This document shows, piece by piece, positions 8,028 to 17,060 of a stretch of 35,375 nt of DNA. The position numbers and the translations under genes were made by a program. Each line of letters starts with the position of its first letter. Position 1 is the first letter of the stretch. The notes under the pieces are model-generated. The model worked only from the letters and a program-made list of their open reading frames with translations, had not been told where the DNA came from and ran no database searches. This DNA comes from Oscillatoria sp. HE19RPO (GTDB taxonomy: Bacteria; Cyanobacteriota; Cyanobacteriia; Cyanobacteriales; Laspinemataceae), in NCBI RefSeq assembly GCF_024220515.1, contig NZ_JAMXOT010000077.1, positions 1-35,375 of the forward strand. Direction: 5' to 3'.

Positions 8028-10721
8028 TTATGTAGAAGACTCGCTATATTCAACCGAGGAGGATTCTACAGGCTTTGAACCGTTGAGGGGAATGCGCGGT
8101 TCTTCTAGGGGTTTGCGCTTCTCAATCAGACCGATCGCCCGACTGACGCTTTCAGGCAGAATCACGACTAAGCTGCCCGATGGAGCCTCGTCTAGGGCGG
8201 TTTCGATCGCCTCGGTTTCATTTAGAATCGTTTGATACGCTGCCGGACCATTCACTTGGGCAATGCCTTTACAGATGAAGTGGGCCGCATCTCCCCGGGG
8301 ACGACCTCGGGTATCATTATCTTCTTTGACAATAATTTGTTTGAAGATTTCTGCGGAGAGTTTGCCGAGGTTGGTCAAATCTTCATCCCGGCGATCGCCA
8401 GGACCCCCGATGACGCCAATGGTTTCTCCGGGCCAATTTCGCACGAACCCGCCTAGGGCTTCATAACTGGCGGCATTATGGGCATAATCCACCAAGGCAT
8501 GATAAGTCCCCATATTGAACAGATTCATCCGTCCCGGAGTTTGGGCAACTGATGCCTCAAACGTTGCCAATCCACTGCGAATTTGCTCAATGGGAACCCC
8601 ATTGCTATAGGCAGCTAAGGCAGCGGCAAGGGCGTTGGCAATCATAAAGGGAGCCAATCCTGCCATAGTTAGGGGCACATTAACCGCTTGCTCAATCCGC
8701 AGGGTCCAATCTCCTTTAATAATCGAGAGATAGCCATTTTCATAGACTGCCGCGAGTCCCCCATTGCGAACATGATTTTGCACAATCTCATTCTCAGGGT
8801 TCATCGAGAAATAGGCGATTTGAGATTTCACCCGTTTTGCCATCTTGACGACAAGGGGGTCTTCGGCATTCAGGATCGCATAGCCTTTGGGATCAACGGA
8901 TTCAGCGAGGACGCCTTTGAGGGTCGCCATTTGTTCGATGGTATCGATATCGCCGATGCCGAGATGATCCGCAGAGACATTTAACACGACGCCGACATCA
9001 GAGCGATCAAAGGCCAAACCCGATCGCAAAATCCCCCCTCGGGCGGTTTCTAAGACCGCCACCTCAACAGTGGGGTCTTTCAAAATCAGTTCAGCACTTT
9101 GGGGTCCGGTGTTATCCCCTTTTTCGACGATAAAATCGCCGATATAAGTCCCATCGGTGGTGGTATAACCGATGGTTTTGCCAGTTTGTTTATAAATATG
9201 GGCTAACAGGCGGGTGGTGGTAGTTTTACCATTGGTGCCGGTGACGGCGAGAATGGGAATGCGCGAGGGAGTGCCTGGGGGAAAGAGCATTTCCATCACC
9301 GGGGCGGCGACGTTGCGGGGCAGGCCCTGGCTGGGACAGACGTGCATCCGGAAACCGGGGGCGGCATTGACTTCGACGATGACCCCATCATTTTCCCGGA
9401 GGGGTTGGGAAATATCCTCGGTGACGACATCAATGCCACAGATATCTAAGCCAATCAGTTTGGCAATTCTTTCCGCCATCCAGAGATTTTCTGGGTGAAT
9501 TTCATCGGTGCGATCGATGGCGATGCCGCCGGTGCTGAGGTTGGCGGTGTAGCGCAGATAGCAGATTTCGCCCTCTTTGAGTACAGTGTCGAGGTCATAT
9601 CCTTTGCGTTCCAGGATTTGCATACTGATCCGGTCTACTTGGATCCGGGTCAGAACGTTATCATGGCCGTCGCCTCGGTTGGGGTCGCGATTGGTTTCGT
9701 CGATGAGTTCCTGGATGGTAGACCGGCCATCTCCCACAGCATGAGCAGGAACCCGTTCGGCAACGGCGATCAGTTTACCATTGACCACGAGAACCCGATG
9801 GTCCCGACCTTTGTAGTAGCGTTCGACGATCACCGATCGCGTTTTGGAGGCCGTGGTGGCAGCGTCGTAGGCTTCTTCTGCATCTTCCCAAGAGTTGATA
9901 TCGATGGTAATCCCCCGTCCGTGGTTGCCATCGAGGGGTTTAATCACGATGGGATAGCCCCCGACTTCATCGATCGCCTCTTGGAGTTCATCCAAATAGT
10001 GAATCAAAGTCCCTCGGGGAACCGGAACTCCGGCATCCCGGAGGGTTTTTTTGGTTCCTTCTTTATCGCAGGCGAGTTCAACGGCTAAAATACTGCTGCG
10101 ATCGGTCAGGGTTGCCTGGACTCGTTTTTGATAAATCCCCGTTCCCAGTTGGATCATGGCTCTAGCGCTGGAGTGAAACCAGGGAATATCTCGGGTTTCG
10201 GCTTCTTTAATCAGGGTCTCGGTACTGGGACCCAAGGACGCTTTAGCGGCCAAATCTTTCAAGTCTTGGAGGTCTTGTTCTAACTCAGAAAGAGGATAGC
10301 GTCCTGTATCGACAATACTGCGACAGAGGCGCACCGCTGCTCTAGCGGCATAGCGACCTGCTTGTTCATCGACATATTCAAAGGCGACTTGGTAGGTACC
10401 TGGTGTGGAGGTTTCGCGGGTGCGACCAAAACCAACTATCATCCCCGCGAGTTCCTGGAGCTCTAAGGCAACGTGCTCCACCACATGACCCATATAGGTC
10501 CCCTCTTGGACCCGGCTGAGGAAACCTCCTCTACAACCGGGAGAGCAGTAGTGTTCTACCAAGCTCGGTAGCGCCTCCACGAGACCGTCATAGAAGCCGG
10601 GGATCAAAGATGTCGGCTTTTCTGCTAAGTCCTCTAAGTCGAGGCGCATCACGATAACCTTGTGGCGTCGAATGCTCCAGTAGTTCGGACCCCGTAATGT
10701 CTGGATTTTAAGTATTTTCAT
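8028..10721 (-). CDS. cphA: Cyanophycin synthetase
   Basis: The 897-residue enzyme polymerises aspartate and arginine into the storage polymer multi-L-arginyl-poly-L-aspartate (EC 6.3.2.29 and 6.3.2.30), using ATP and a primer. The N-terminal domain begins MKILKIQTLRGPNYWSI. The ATP-grasp domain runs from about residue 220 (KKTLRDAGVPVPRG, then GYPIVIKPLDGNHGRGI) to about 480. The Mur-ligase-like domain has the P-loop VTGTNGKTTTTRLL near 490-505, then NVSADHLG and GVIGGPGDRRDEDL. The length agrees with CphA1 proteins. The gene lies downstream of cphB on the same strand with a 284-base gap, the common cphB-cphA order. Large ORFs on the opposite strand are shadows. Confidence 0.98.
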   Translation of the reverse strand: MKILKIQTLRGPNYWSIRRHKVIVMRLDLEDLAEKPTSLIPGFYDGLVEALPSLVEHYCSPGCRGGFLSRVQEGTYMGHVVEHVALELQELAGMIVGFGRTRETSTPGTYQVAFEYVDEQAGRYAARAAVRLCRSIVDTGRYPLSELEQDLQDLKDLAAKASLGPSTETLIKEAETRDIPWFHSSARAMIQLGTGIYQKRVQATLTDRSSILAVELACDKEGTKKTLRDAGVPVPRGTLIHYLDELQEAIDEVGGYPIVIKPLDGNHGRGITIDINSWEDAEEAYDAATTASKTRSVIVERYYKGRDHRVLVVNGKLIAVAERVPAHAVGDGRSTIQELIDETNRDPNRGDGHDNVLTRIQVDRISMQILERKGYDLDTVLKEGEICYLRYTANLSTGGIAIDRTDEIHPENLWMAERIAKLIGLDICGIDVVTEDISQPLRENDGVIVEVNAAPGFRMHVCPSQGLPRNVAAPVMEMLFPPGTPSRIPILAVTGTNGKTTTTRLLAHIYKQTGKTIGYTTTDGTYIGDFIVEKGDNTGPQSAELILKDPTVEVAVLETARGGILRSGLAFDRSDVGVVLNVSADHLGIGDIDTIEQMATLKGVLAESVDPKGYAILNAEDPLVVKMAKRVKSQIAYFSMNPENEIVQNHVRNGGLAAVYENGYLSIIKGDWTLRIEQAVNVPLTMAGLAPFMIANALAAALAAYSNGVPIEQIRSGLATFEASVAQTPGRMNLFNMGTYHALVDYAHNAASYEALGGFVRNWPGETIGVIGGPGDRRDEDLTNLGKLSAEIFKQIIVKEDNDTRGRPRGDAAHFICKGIAQVNGPAAYQTILNETEAIETALDEAPSGSLVVILPESVSRAIGLIEKRKPLEEPRIPLNGSKPVESSSVEYSESST

Positions 10722-11005
10722 AAGCTGCGCGAGGATGAAGCTCTTGTTTTGGAAGCAATAGAGGCACTTGTTCTAGTTTCTGGCTTTCGTCCGTTACAAT
10801 ATGTTCATTTTGAACATCTTGATGGAGTCCAGGGAGGGACAAGCGCAAACTGAATCAGCCGAGAATGGGTGGATGGGGTGAAGCGTGAAGTCGAAGGGGG
10901 TAAAGTTTAGGCTTTCAACTTTCAAGTTTCACCGGGACTGGCCTATTCTCGTCTGTGCAGTTTAATCATAACGAGGGAGTCGGGGGGGTATGCTGCCATA
11001 AAAGC

Positions 11006-11857
11006 CTAGGTGTGGGTGGGACGACTGACGCGCTGACGTAACTCAAAGCGATCGCCGTGACACAGAATATGTAAGCGCATATTGTACAAACTCAAGGGGT
11101 CTGTGGCTCCTACTTGTTGCTCGTTCGTTGCGAAAGCCGAACCGGGATCGACAATGGTCACGGTGCCTTTGCCAATCACTTCAATCACGCCATCGCCTTG
11201 AAACATGGCGCAAGTATCTTCGTCAATGCCGATGCCGAGGCGGTCTGGATGAGAGGCGATCGCCGAGAGTAGCCTTGCCATTCGATTCCGGTTATGGAAA
11301 TGCTGGTCCACAATCACATCAGGCAGAATTCCCAATCCCGTTGCCATATCCACTAAGGAGCGATTCGGCGATTCTCCACTGCCTCCGCCTGCAATCATGT
11401 GATGTCCCATCACTGCGGCACCAGCACTGGTTCCGGCTAACACAATTTTGCCTTCGCGCACCTTCATCCGAACCTTTTCCATCAACGGCGTATCCGCGAC
11501 TAAGGCGCAGAGTCGGAGTTGATCGCCGCCAGTCATAAAGACTCCCGTACATTCTTCCATGTACTCTTGCCACTTCGGGTCCTCTCCCTGGGTCCTTTCG
11601 CGGATATCTAGCAACTCTATGCTGGTGGCACCCATCTCTGTAAAGATCTTGTGATATCGGTCCCCGATCGCCGAGGGTTCTCGTGAGGCACAAGGGACGA
11701 TCGCAATTTTCGCCTCGGTTCCTCCAGCACGAGTAAAAAACGTATGCAGGATCTCGCGGCCATGAACTTTGTCTTCCGCACCGCCAATCACCATTACAGT
11801 GCTTTTAAGTGTTTGGGGCATCTTCTGTTGTAGGGATTGAGTGTCTAACTGTAGCAT
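11006..11857 (-). CDS. cphB: Cyanophycinase
   Basis: The 283-residue protein is a family S51 serine exopeptidase that cleaves cyanophycin into beta-Asp-Arg dipeptides (EC 3.4.15.6) in the cytoplasm. The nucleophile Ser144 sits in GTSAGAAVMGHHMIAGG. Other family motifs are VIGGAEDK, FMTGGDQLRL, DQHFHNRNRMARLL and GIDEDTCAMF. An internal ATG at residue 13 (11821) would give 271 residues, the length usual for the family, so the true start could be either. cphA follows 284 bases downstream, and the gap holds no obvious gene. The pair would balance synthesis and mobilisation of nitrogen reserves. Confidence 0.97.
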   Translation of the reverse strand: MLQLDTQSLQQKMPQTLKSTVMVIGGAEDKVHGREILHTFFTRAGGTEAKIAIVPCASREPSAIGDRYHKIFTEMGATSIELLDIRERTQGEDPKWQEYMEECTGVFMTGGDQLRLCALVADTPLMEKVRMKVREGKIVLAGTSAGAAVMGHHMIAGGGSGESPNRSLVDMATGLGILPDVIVDQHFHNRNRMARLLSAIASHPDRLGIGIDEDTCAMFQGDGVIEVIGKGTVTIVDPGSAFATNEQQVGATDPLSLYNMRLHILCHGDRFELRQRVSRPTHT

Positions 11858-12362
11858 GGGTGGTCTTGACTATTGGCCCTTATTTTTTGTACGTTTCGAT
11901 CCTTCCCCAAGCGCAGGGCTTTAGAGGGCATTCTTGTCCGTTTTTGCATCACCGGATGGGCAATCTTGCGCCCAAGTGCGGACCCAGGGTCAGGGAGTTT
12001 AATTTTCTCACGTTTTTTACGATTCCACGGTTTTTTTTTCCCGTGCCTGCTGAATCCCCGGGCTAGTGAGCGATCGCCCCGCTTGCTTGCTCCTTTGGAT
12101 TTCTGCCCGTTTTTACCGGGTCAGCGCGGATGGTTATTCAGTCGATATAATGGCAAAAATTTCCACAAATATTTAGAATTCAAACATCACCCCCGAAAGG
12201 TATTGTCCTCAATAGTGGCGTGCCCGTGGCAAAGATCACAGCAGGGTAAAGCATTAGGCTAAGGCGATCGCCTCTACCGGACCTAGGAGGGATGCCCAAT
12301 CTCGGGTAGCTTGGATAGTCGGACCTATAATAAAAGATTGTGTCCGCTCCCTTGTTGTCCCT
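11858..12362. other. Divergent intergenic region between cphB and trmD
   Basis: This 505-base gap separates the minus-strand cphB from the plus-strand trmD and should hold both promoters. It has HIP1 octamers near 12069 and 12263, but no hairpin array and no believable coding sequence. The small ORFs reading through it have no recognisable composition or motifs. Confidence 0.5.
12326..12331 (+). promoter_or_regulatory. Candidate -10 box for trmD
   Basis: TATAAT lies 31 bases upstream of the trmD GTG. A TTGGAT motif at 12311 is too close (9 bases) to act as a paired -35, so only the -10 element is proposed. Confidence 0.3.
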
Positions 12363-13085
12363 GTGCGAATAGATATTATCACGTTATTTCCCGATTTTTT
12401 TACCACCCCACTGCAATCTTCCCTCCTCGGGAAAGCCCTGGCTAACCAGATTGCTGCGGTCCATCTCCTTAATCCTCGCGACTTTACGACGGATAAGCAT
12501 CGCCGAGTCGATGACGAACCTTATGGCGGAGGCGTCGGAATGGTTATGAAACCTGAACCTTTATTTGCGGCAGTCGAATCCTTACCCATCCTCCCTCGCC
12601 GCGAGGTGATTTTTCTCAGCCCCCAAGGACAACCGATGAATCGCAATCTGTTCTGGGAATTGTCCCAAAATTTCGATCAACTTGTCTTGATTTGCGGACA
12701 TTATGAAGGCATCGATGAACGGGTGATGAATCTCGTCACCCGGGAAGTCTCCCTAGGGGATTTCGTCCTCACCGGAGGAGAAATTCCCGCCTTAGCCTTA
12801 CTCGATGGGGTCGTCCGCCTGCTTCCTGGGACCGTCGGTAAACCTGAATCCCTAGAAGCGGAGAGTTTCGAGGATGGATTACTAGACTATCCCCACTACA
12901 CCCGTCCGGCCCAATTTCGCGACTGGAAAGTACCGGAAGTGTTACTCTCGGGACATCACGGTAAAATAGAGGAGTGGCGCAAAGCACAACAACTGCAACG
13001 CACCCGCGATCGCCGCCCGGACCTCCTCCAAAACTCGGACAATCTGTCAATAAAAGATGACAATTCCGAGGGGGATGGGCTATGA
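12363..13085 (+). CDS. trmD: tRNA (guanine(37)-N1)-methyltransferase
   Basis: The 240-residue protein starts at GTG and opens MRIDIITLFPDFF, the standard TrmD N-terminus. It transfers a methyl group from S-adenosylmethionine to G37 of tRNAs with a G at position 36, preventing +1 frameshifting (EC 2.1.1.228). Conserved motifs are DKHRRVDDEPYGGGVGMVM, ICGHYEGIDERV and LGDFVLTGGE of the trefoil knot, and the C-terminal ESFEDGLLDYPHYTRP with HHGKIEEWR. It precedes the DUF1517 gene by 28 bases, which may allow co-transcription. The last 20 residues are variable. Confidence 0.97.
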   Translation: MRIDIITLFPDFFTTPLQSSLLGKALANQIAAVHLLNPRDFTTDKHRRVDDEPYGGGVGMVMKPEPLFAAVESLPILPRREVIFLSPQGQPMNRNLFWELSQNFDQLVLICGHYEGIDERVMNLVTREVSLGDFVLTGGEIPALALLDGVVRLLPGTVGKPESLEAESFEDGLLDYPHYTRPAQFRDWKVPEVLLSGHHGKIEEWRKAQQLQRTRDRRPDLLQNSDNLSIKDDNSEGDGL

Positions 13086-13113
13086 CTAAATAAATAAAGC
13101 TGGGTTTTCAGCC

Positions 13114-14511
13114 ATGCATAAATTTAATCTCACCTTAACCACTCTCCTTTGCCTCTTGCTCTTTAATGAAGTCAAGATTACCCCTTCGATCCGCCCAATG
13201 GGAGAGTGGATAGAGGTTCAATCCACTGCTTTAGCCCGCACCGGAGGACGAAGCCGGGGAGGGTCTTTCAGTCGCCCCTCGCGCTCCACCCCCTCCCGTT
13301 CCACCCCTTCTCGCTCCACCCCCTCCCGTTCCACCCCCTCGCGTTCCACTCCCTCCCGTTCCACCCCTTCTCGCACCACCAATCCTTCTCCCAGCCGTTC
13401 AGCCCCGAGTTCCAGTGGCTCCGGTAGTAGCAACAGTCCCTCGCGCACGAACAATCCCCCACCCACAGAGTCCACTCCCAGTCGCGGCAATACCGGAGGA
13501 CGAGCAAGGGGCGGTTCCTTCGAGGCGCAACCCACTCCAGCCCCCACTCCGACACCCACTCCAACACCCACTCCAGTCCCCCAAACCACTTCTCCATCAA
13601 GAGGCGGAACGGTGGTGGTCCCAGTACCAGTTCCCGTGCCGCAACCCTACTATCCCACTCCCCAATACAGCGATCGCCAGTATGAGGATTCTGCCGGAAC
13701 TGGACTCAAACCCGCCCCAGTCGTCCCGCCAACTTATGTCCCCAGTCCCACAGCACCGGCAACCACCCAACCCGTCCCTGCCGCATCTCCCTCTCCCCAA
13801 TCGGGCTATGCCGGGACCCAAGCTACTGGAAATAATCGCTTTCCCTGGAAATTTTTACTGTTTTTACTGATTACCGGAGGGGCGATCGCAGCCCTGTGGT
13901 GGATTCGTTCTAAACGGGCAGCCGCAGCAGTTTCAGAACTCGACAATGAGATTGTCACCGTCACCAAATTGCAGGTTGCCCTATTAGCTTCCGCCCGAGA
14001 GATTCAATCCCATCTCACCGATTTAAGCCTCAGTGCCGACCTCGATACTCCCGAAGGACTGACGGAATTTTTACAAGAATCTGCCTTATCCTTACTCCGC
14101 CATCCTGAATATTGGACTCATGTTCAAACCCATTCAGAAACTGTCAAGAGTCGGGAAGAAGCAGGGCGAGTTTTTGAACAATTATCCATTCAAGAACGCA
14201 GTAAATTTAGTGCAGAAACCTTGAGTAATGTTGGGGGTAAAATTCGGCAGAATCAAGCCCGCTCCCACTCCGAAGGGGACCCCGCCTCTTATCTCGTGGT
14301 GACCCTCCTCCTGGGAACCGAAGATGATCACCCCTTATTCGGACCCATCCATTCTGCGGAAGAATTGCGATCGGCCCTCCAACAAGTCGCCGCCATCACC
14401 CCAGATTATCTCTTAGTGTTTGAGTTACTCTGGAGTCCCCAGGAATCCACAGATAGTTTGAGCTATGATGACTTGCTAACTCAGTATAGTGATATGGTTC
14501 AAATTGGATAA
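13114..14511 (+). CDS. DUF1517 membrane protein with Ser/Thr/Pro/Arg repeat region
   Basis: The 465-residue protein starts with a hydrophobic signal-like segment (residues 3-17). A low-complexity stretch follows with about seven STPSR pentapeptides and later a PTPTPTP run. One membrane helix lies at about 242-262 (FLLFLLITGGAIAALWW), then basic residues, then a C-terminal domain of about 195 residues containing SELDNEIVTVTKLQVALLAS, the phrase KFSAETLSNV and LLVFELLWSP. This C-terminal part fits DUF1517, a family of cyanobacteria and chloroplasts whose plant member FLAP1 affects photosynthetic acclimation to fluctuating light; a similar role here is only a guess. The next gene is a soluble paralogue of the C-terminal domain. 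Confidence 0.8.
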   Translation: MHKFNLTLTTLLCLLLFNEVKITPSIRPMGEWIEVQSTALARTGGRSRGGSFSRPSRSTPSRSTPSRSTPSRSTPSRSTPSRSTPSRTTNPSPSRSAPSSSGSGSSNSPSRTNNPPPTESTPSRGNTGGRARGGSFEAQPTPAPTPTPTPTPTPVPQTTSPSRGGTVVVPVPVPVPQPYYPTPQYSDRQYEDSAGTGLKPAPVVPPTYVPSPTAPATTQPVPAASPSPQSGYAGTQATGNNRFPWKFLLFLLITGGAIAALWWIRSKRAAAAVSELDNEIVTVTKLQVALLASAREIQSHLTDLSLSADLDTPEGLTEFLQESALSLLRHPEYWTHVQTHSETVKSREEAGRVFEQLSIQERSKFSAETLSNVGGKIRQNQARSHSEGDPASYLVVTLLLGTEDDHPLFGPIHSAEELRSALQQVAAITPDYLLVFELLWSPQESTDSLSYDDLLTQYSDMVQIG

Positions 14512-14516
14512 GCGAC

Positions 14517-14690
14517 ACCCGTCGGGGAATAAATCACCCGCCTGTAGGGGCGCTTCGGGAAGCGCCCGGGTGGTTTTAACCCCAGCGTAAGCGGCAGGCA
14601 ACAACCGTCGGGGGATAAATCAACCGCCTGTAGGGGCGCTTCGGGAAGCGCCCGGGTGATTTTAACCCCAGCGGTGGTTGCTTTTAAAAA
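14517..14690. repeat. Two direct 86-bp repeats with GGGGCGCTTC hairpins
   Basis: Two similar units start near 14521 and 14607 with GTCGGG. Each carries the self-complementary block GGGCGCTTCGGGAAGCGCCC, then GGGTG and TTTTAACCCCAGCG. They fill the gap between the two DUF1517 paralogues. A fragment of the same family (GGGGATAAATCA) occurs near 25540. They could also slow or terminate transcription between the genes. Confidence 0.85.
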
Positions 14691-14742
14691 CCGCATTTGT
14701 ATAACATTTAACTTAGTTTACCCAGGATAAATATAAATATAA

Positions 14743-15333
14743 ATGATACATTCAGAACTCGATAACGATATCGTCACCGTGAGCCAACTTCAGATTGCCG
14801 TCAGTGCTGGAGTGAGTTCAATCCAATCTCAATTGTCCAACTTAAGCCTGAAAGCCGACACAAAAACCCCAGAGGGATTATATCAGTTACTCGAAGTTAC
14901 CGTAGAACAGTTGCTCGAAAACTGTCTCTATTGGACTCATCTTTTAGGCAGTTCGGAAACTTTCGAGAGTCGCGAAGCAGCAGAAGAAGTATTTGAAAGT
15001 TTATCCCTTCAGGAACGGGGTAAATTTAGTGCAGAAACCCTGAGTAATGTGGAGGGAATCATTACCCAAACCGATAAACCGGCAGTGATTCAGGACGGAG
15101 GAGAAGGGGCGTATGTGGTGATTACGTTATTGCTGGGGACAGCACACGATCAGCCGTTATTTGCCCCAATTGATACGATCGGTGTGATGAAAACAGCGCT
15201 CAGTCAATTGCGATCGCTCTCGTCAGACTATCTGCTTGTCTTGGAATTGCTATGGAGTCCGCAAGTTCAAACCGATACCCTCTCGGTGCAAGATATGGCA
15301 ACTTACTATGGAAATATGAAGGCGATCGCCTGA
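14743..15333 (+). CDS. Soluble DUF1517-like paralogue of the preceding gene
   Basis: The 196-residue protein aligns along its whole length with the C-terminal domain of the preceding gene. Shared landmarks are SELDNDIVTVSQLQ, the YWTHLL region, LSLQERGKFSAETLSNVEG, VVITLLLGT and DYLLVLELLWSP. It lacks the signal, repeat and membrane segments, so it should be cytosolic. This looks like a local duplication of only the cytosolic domain, followed by divergence. Its function is unknown; interaction with the membrane paralogue is a reasonable guess. No ribosome binding site is evident. Confidence 0.78.
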   Translation: MIHSELDNDIVTVSQLQIAVSAGVSSIQSQLSNLSLKADTKTPEGLYQLLEVTVEQLLENCLYWTHLLGSSETFESREAAEEVFESLSLQERGKFSAETLSNVEGIITQTDKPAVIQDGGEGAYVVITLLLGTAHDQPLFAPIDTIGVMKTALSQLRSLSSDYLLVLELLWSPQVQTDTLSVQDMATYYGNMKAIA

Positions 15334-15371
15334 ACTTCCCCATCTCACTGGGGACAAGAAACCCAGTTTCT

Positions 15372-15413
15372 ACAAATGACAAATGACAAATGACAAATGA
15401 CAAATGACAAATG
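15372..15413 (+). repeat. Six tandem ACAAATG heptamers ending in a start codon
   Basis: Exact 7-base repeats run from 15372 to 15413, and the last ATG is the start codon of the next gene. This is the short tandemly repeated repetitive (STRR) type known from filamentous cyanobacteria. Upstream in-phase ATGs inside the repeat reach TGA after a few codons. Remnants of the same motif occur near 32036 and 32406 on the other strand. Confidence 0.9.
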
Positions 15414-16364
15414 ACCAGATTTATCTACGACGAATTCACCAAAAAATACATCCAGGAACTGTTAAGGCAATTAGGTCAAACTGAAACCAGCAAAACTATG
15501 GCTTCAGAACGGCGAGAAATTGACATATTTTTCACGCCCAACCCGGAAAACATCGGCGATGCTAGTCACCTAGGCTTACTCGGAAGATTGGCAACCACTC
15601 CAGCAGTGTTTGAACCCTTTAGCAATCCCGTTAAACCCAGAGAAATTCGCAGTTGCCTCGTGAAACTTTTAGACCTCACCGCAGAATTTGAACGTCAAGC
15701 CACCCGGGAAAAAAGACAGATTACTCCCGCAGAATCACCCAGGTTGTGGATTATGACTCCCACCGCATCCGCCGCCATCTTAGCAGATTTTGGCGCAACC
15801 TTAGACTTAGAAAACTGGATAAGCGGCGTTTACTTTCTCGCCAAGGGACTACAAAGCGCCATTATCGTCCTCCACCAACTACCGCCAACGCCAGAAACCC
15901 TGTGGTTGCGGATTTTAGGCACAGGCAAAGTCCAAAAACAAGCCCTGCAAGAACTGTATAAACTCCCACCGGATAATCCCACGCGAGAAACCACGCTAGA
16001 ATTACTGTACAACCTGCGTGAACTGCTAGAAGCTAGGCAAAATTTAGCCCCAGAAGAGAGGGAGTTAATTATGGAACTATCACCCCTGTATTTACAACGG
16101 TTACAAACTGTTAAAGAAGAAGGCATCCAGCAAGGAGTCCAACAAGGCATCCAGCAAGGCATCCAGCAAGGAGTTCAACAAGGCATCCAGCAAGGACAGC
16201 GGCGGTTGGTGGAAAGCCTGCTGCAAGTGAAATTTGGTGCTGTGGATGCGGAATTAGCATCTATTATCGATGCGTTAATCGAAATTCCCCCATTGGAGCA
16301 AGCTCAGTTGATTTTGCAGCTATCCCGCGAGGAACTTTTAGCTCGGTTTTCCCGTAACTTCTGA
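15411..16364 (+). CDS. Rpn-family/DUF4351-type protein with Gln-Gln-Gly repeats
   Basis: The 317-residue protein resembles the large cyanobacterial group often labelled Rpn recombination-promoting nuclease/putative transposase or DUF4351 proteins. The N-terminal part has REIDIFFTPNP, which could carry an acidic PD-(D/E)XK-like residue, but I cannot identify a full nuclease motif. Residues about 238-263 are a run of GIQQ/GVQQ units encoded by 12-base DNA repeats (about 16120-16198), probably a helical linker. The C-terminal region (RRLVESLLQVKFG through LSREELLARF) fits DUF4351. The start codon is the last ATG of a heptamer repeat. The function is unproven; a link to mobile DNA is inferred from the family name only. 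Confidence 0.72.
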   Translation: MTRFIYDEFTKKYIQELLRQLGQTETSKTMASERREIDIFFTPNPENIGDASHLGLLGRLATTPAVFEPFSNPVKPREIRSCLVKLLDLTAEFERQATREKRQITPAESPRLWIMTPTASAAILADFGATLDLENWISGVYFLAKGLQSAIIVLHQLPPTPETLWLRILGTGKVQKQALQELYKLPPDNPTRETTLELLYNLRELLEARQNLAPEERELIMELSPLYLQRLQTVKEEGIQQGVQQGIQQGIQQGVQQGIQQGQRRLVESLLQVKFGAVDAELASIIDALIEIPPLEQAQLILQLSREELLARFSRNF

Positions 16365-16397
16365 ACCTGGGGGGAGAGATAAGAAACCGGGAGGGAC

Positions 16398-17060
16398 AAG
16401 AAACCGGGTTTCTAGTAACATCTCTGGTTCTCATCAAAAACTGAGGTAAGAAACCCGGTTTCTAACTCTGGGGTAAGGGACCAGAAACCGGGTTTCTAGC
16501 AACATCTCTGGTTCTCATCAAAAATTTAGGTAAGAAACCCGGTTTCTAACTCTGGGGTAAGGGACAAGAAACCGGGTTTCTAGCAACATCTCTGGTTCTC
16601 ATCAAAAATTTAGGTAAGAAACCCGGTTTCTAACTCTGGGGTAAGGGACAAGAAACCGGGTTTCTTGCATCATCTCTGGTTTTTATCAAAAATTTAGTCA
16701 AGAAACCCGGTTTCTAACCTGTTGAAGGGGGACAAGAAACCGGGTTTCTTGCATCATCTGGGGTTTTTATCAAAAATTTAGTCAAGAAACCCGGTTTCTA
16801 ACCTGTTGAAGGGGGACAAGAAACCGGGTTTCTAGCAACATCTCTGGTTCTCATCAAAAATTTAGGTAAGAAACCCGGTTTCTAACTCTGGGGTAAGGGA
16901 CAAGAAACCGGGTTTCTTGCATCATCTGGGGTTTTTATCAAAAATTTAGTCAAGAAACCCGGTTTCTAACTCTGGGGTGGGGGACCAGAAACCGGGTTTC
17001 TTGCATCATCTGGGGTTCTCATCAAAAATTTAGTCAAGAACCCCGGTTTCTAACTCTGGG
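16398..17060. repeat. Tandem array of eight 84-bp units with paired inverted repeats
   Basis: Units start at 16398, 16482, 16566, 16650, 16734, 16818, 16902 and 16986, with exactly 84 bases each time. Every unit holds AGAAACCGGGTTTCT and, 50 bases on, AGAAACCCGGTTTCT, which are exact reverse complements (one change in the last unit). The linkers contain CATCTCTGGTT and TCAAAAATTTAG. Two linker subtypes (CTCTGGGGTAAGG and CCTGTTGAAGGGG) are interspersed, suggesting unequal exchange. A diverged half unit precedes 16398. The last unit stops abruptly at 17060 where a toxin remnant begins. Confidence 0.95.

Noticed and set aside
9495-10088. 197-aa ORF opposite cphA
   Set aside because: It is antisense to the conserved ATP-grasp domain and has no recognisable motif; an ORF shadow.
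13218-13600. ORFs opposite the DUF1517 gene with Val/Gly or Glu/Gly repeats
   Set aside because: They are reverse translations of the STPSR and PTPT repeat DNA.
16398-17060. CRISPR-like array
   Set aside because: The intervals between palindromes are themselves repeated rather than unique, the units are 84 bp, and no cas gene is present.
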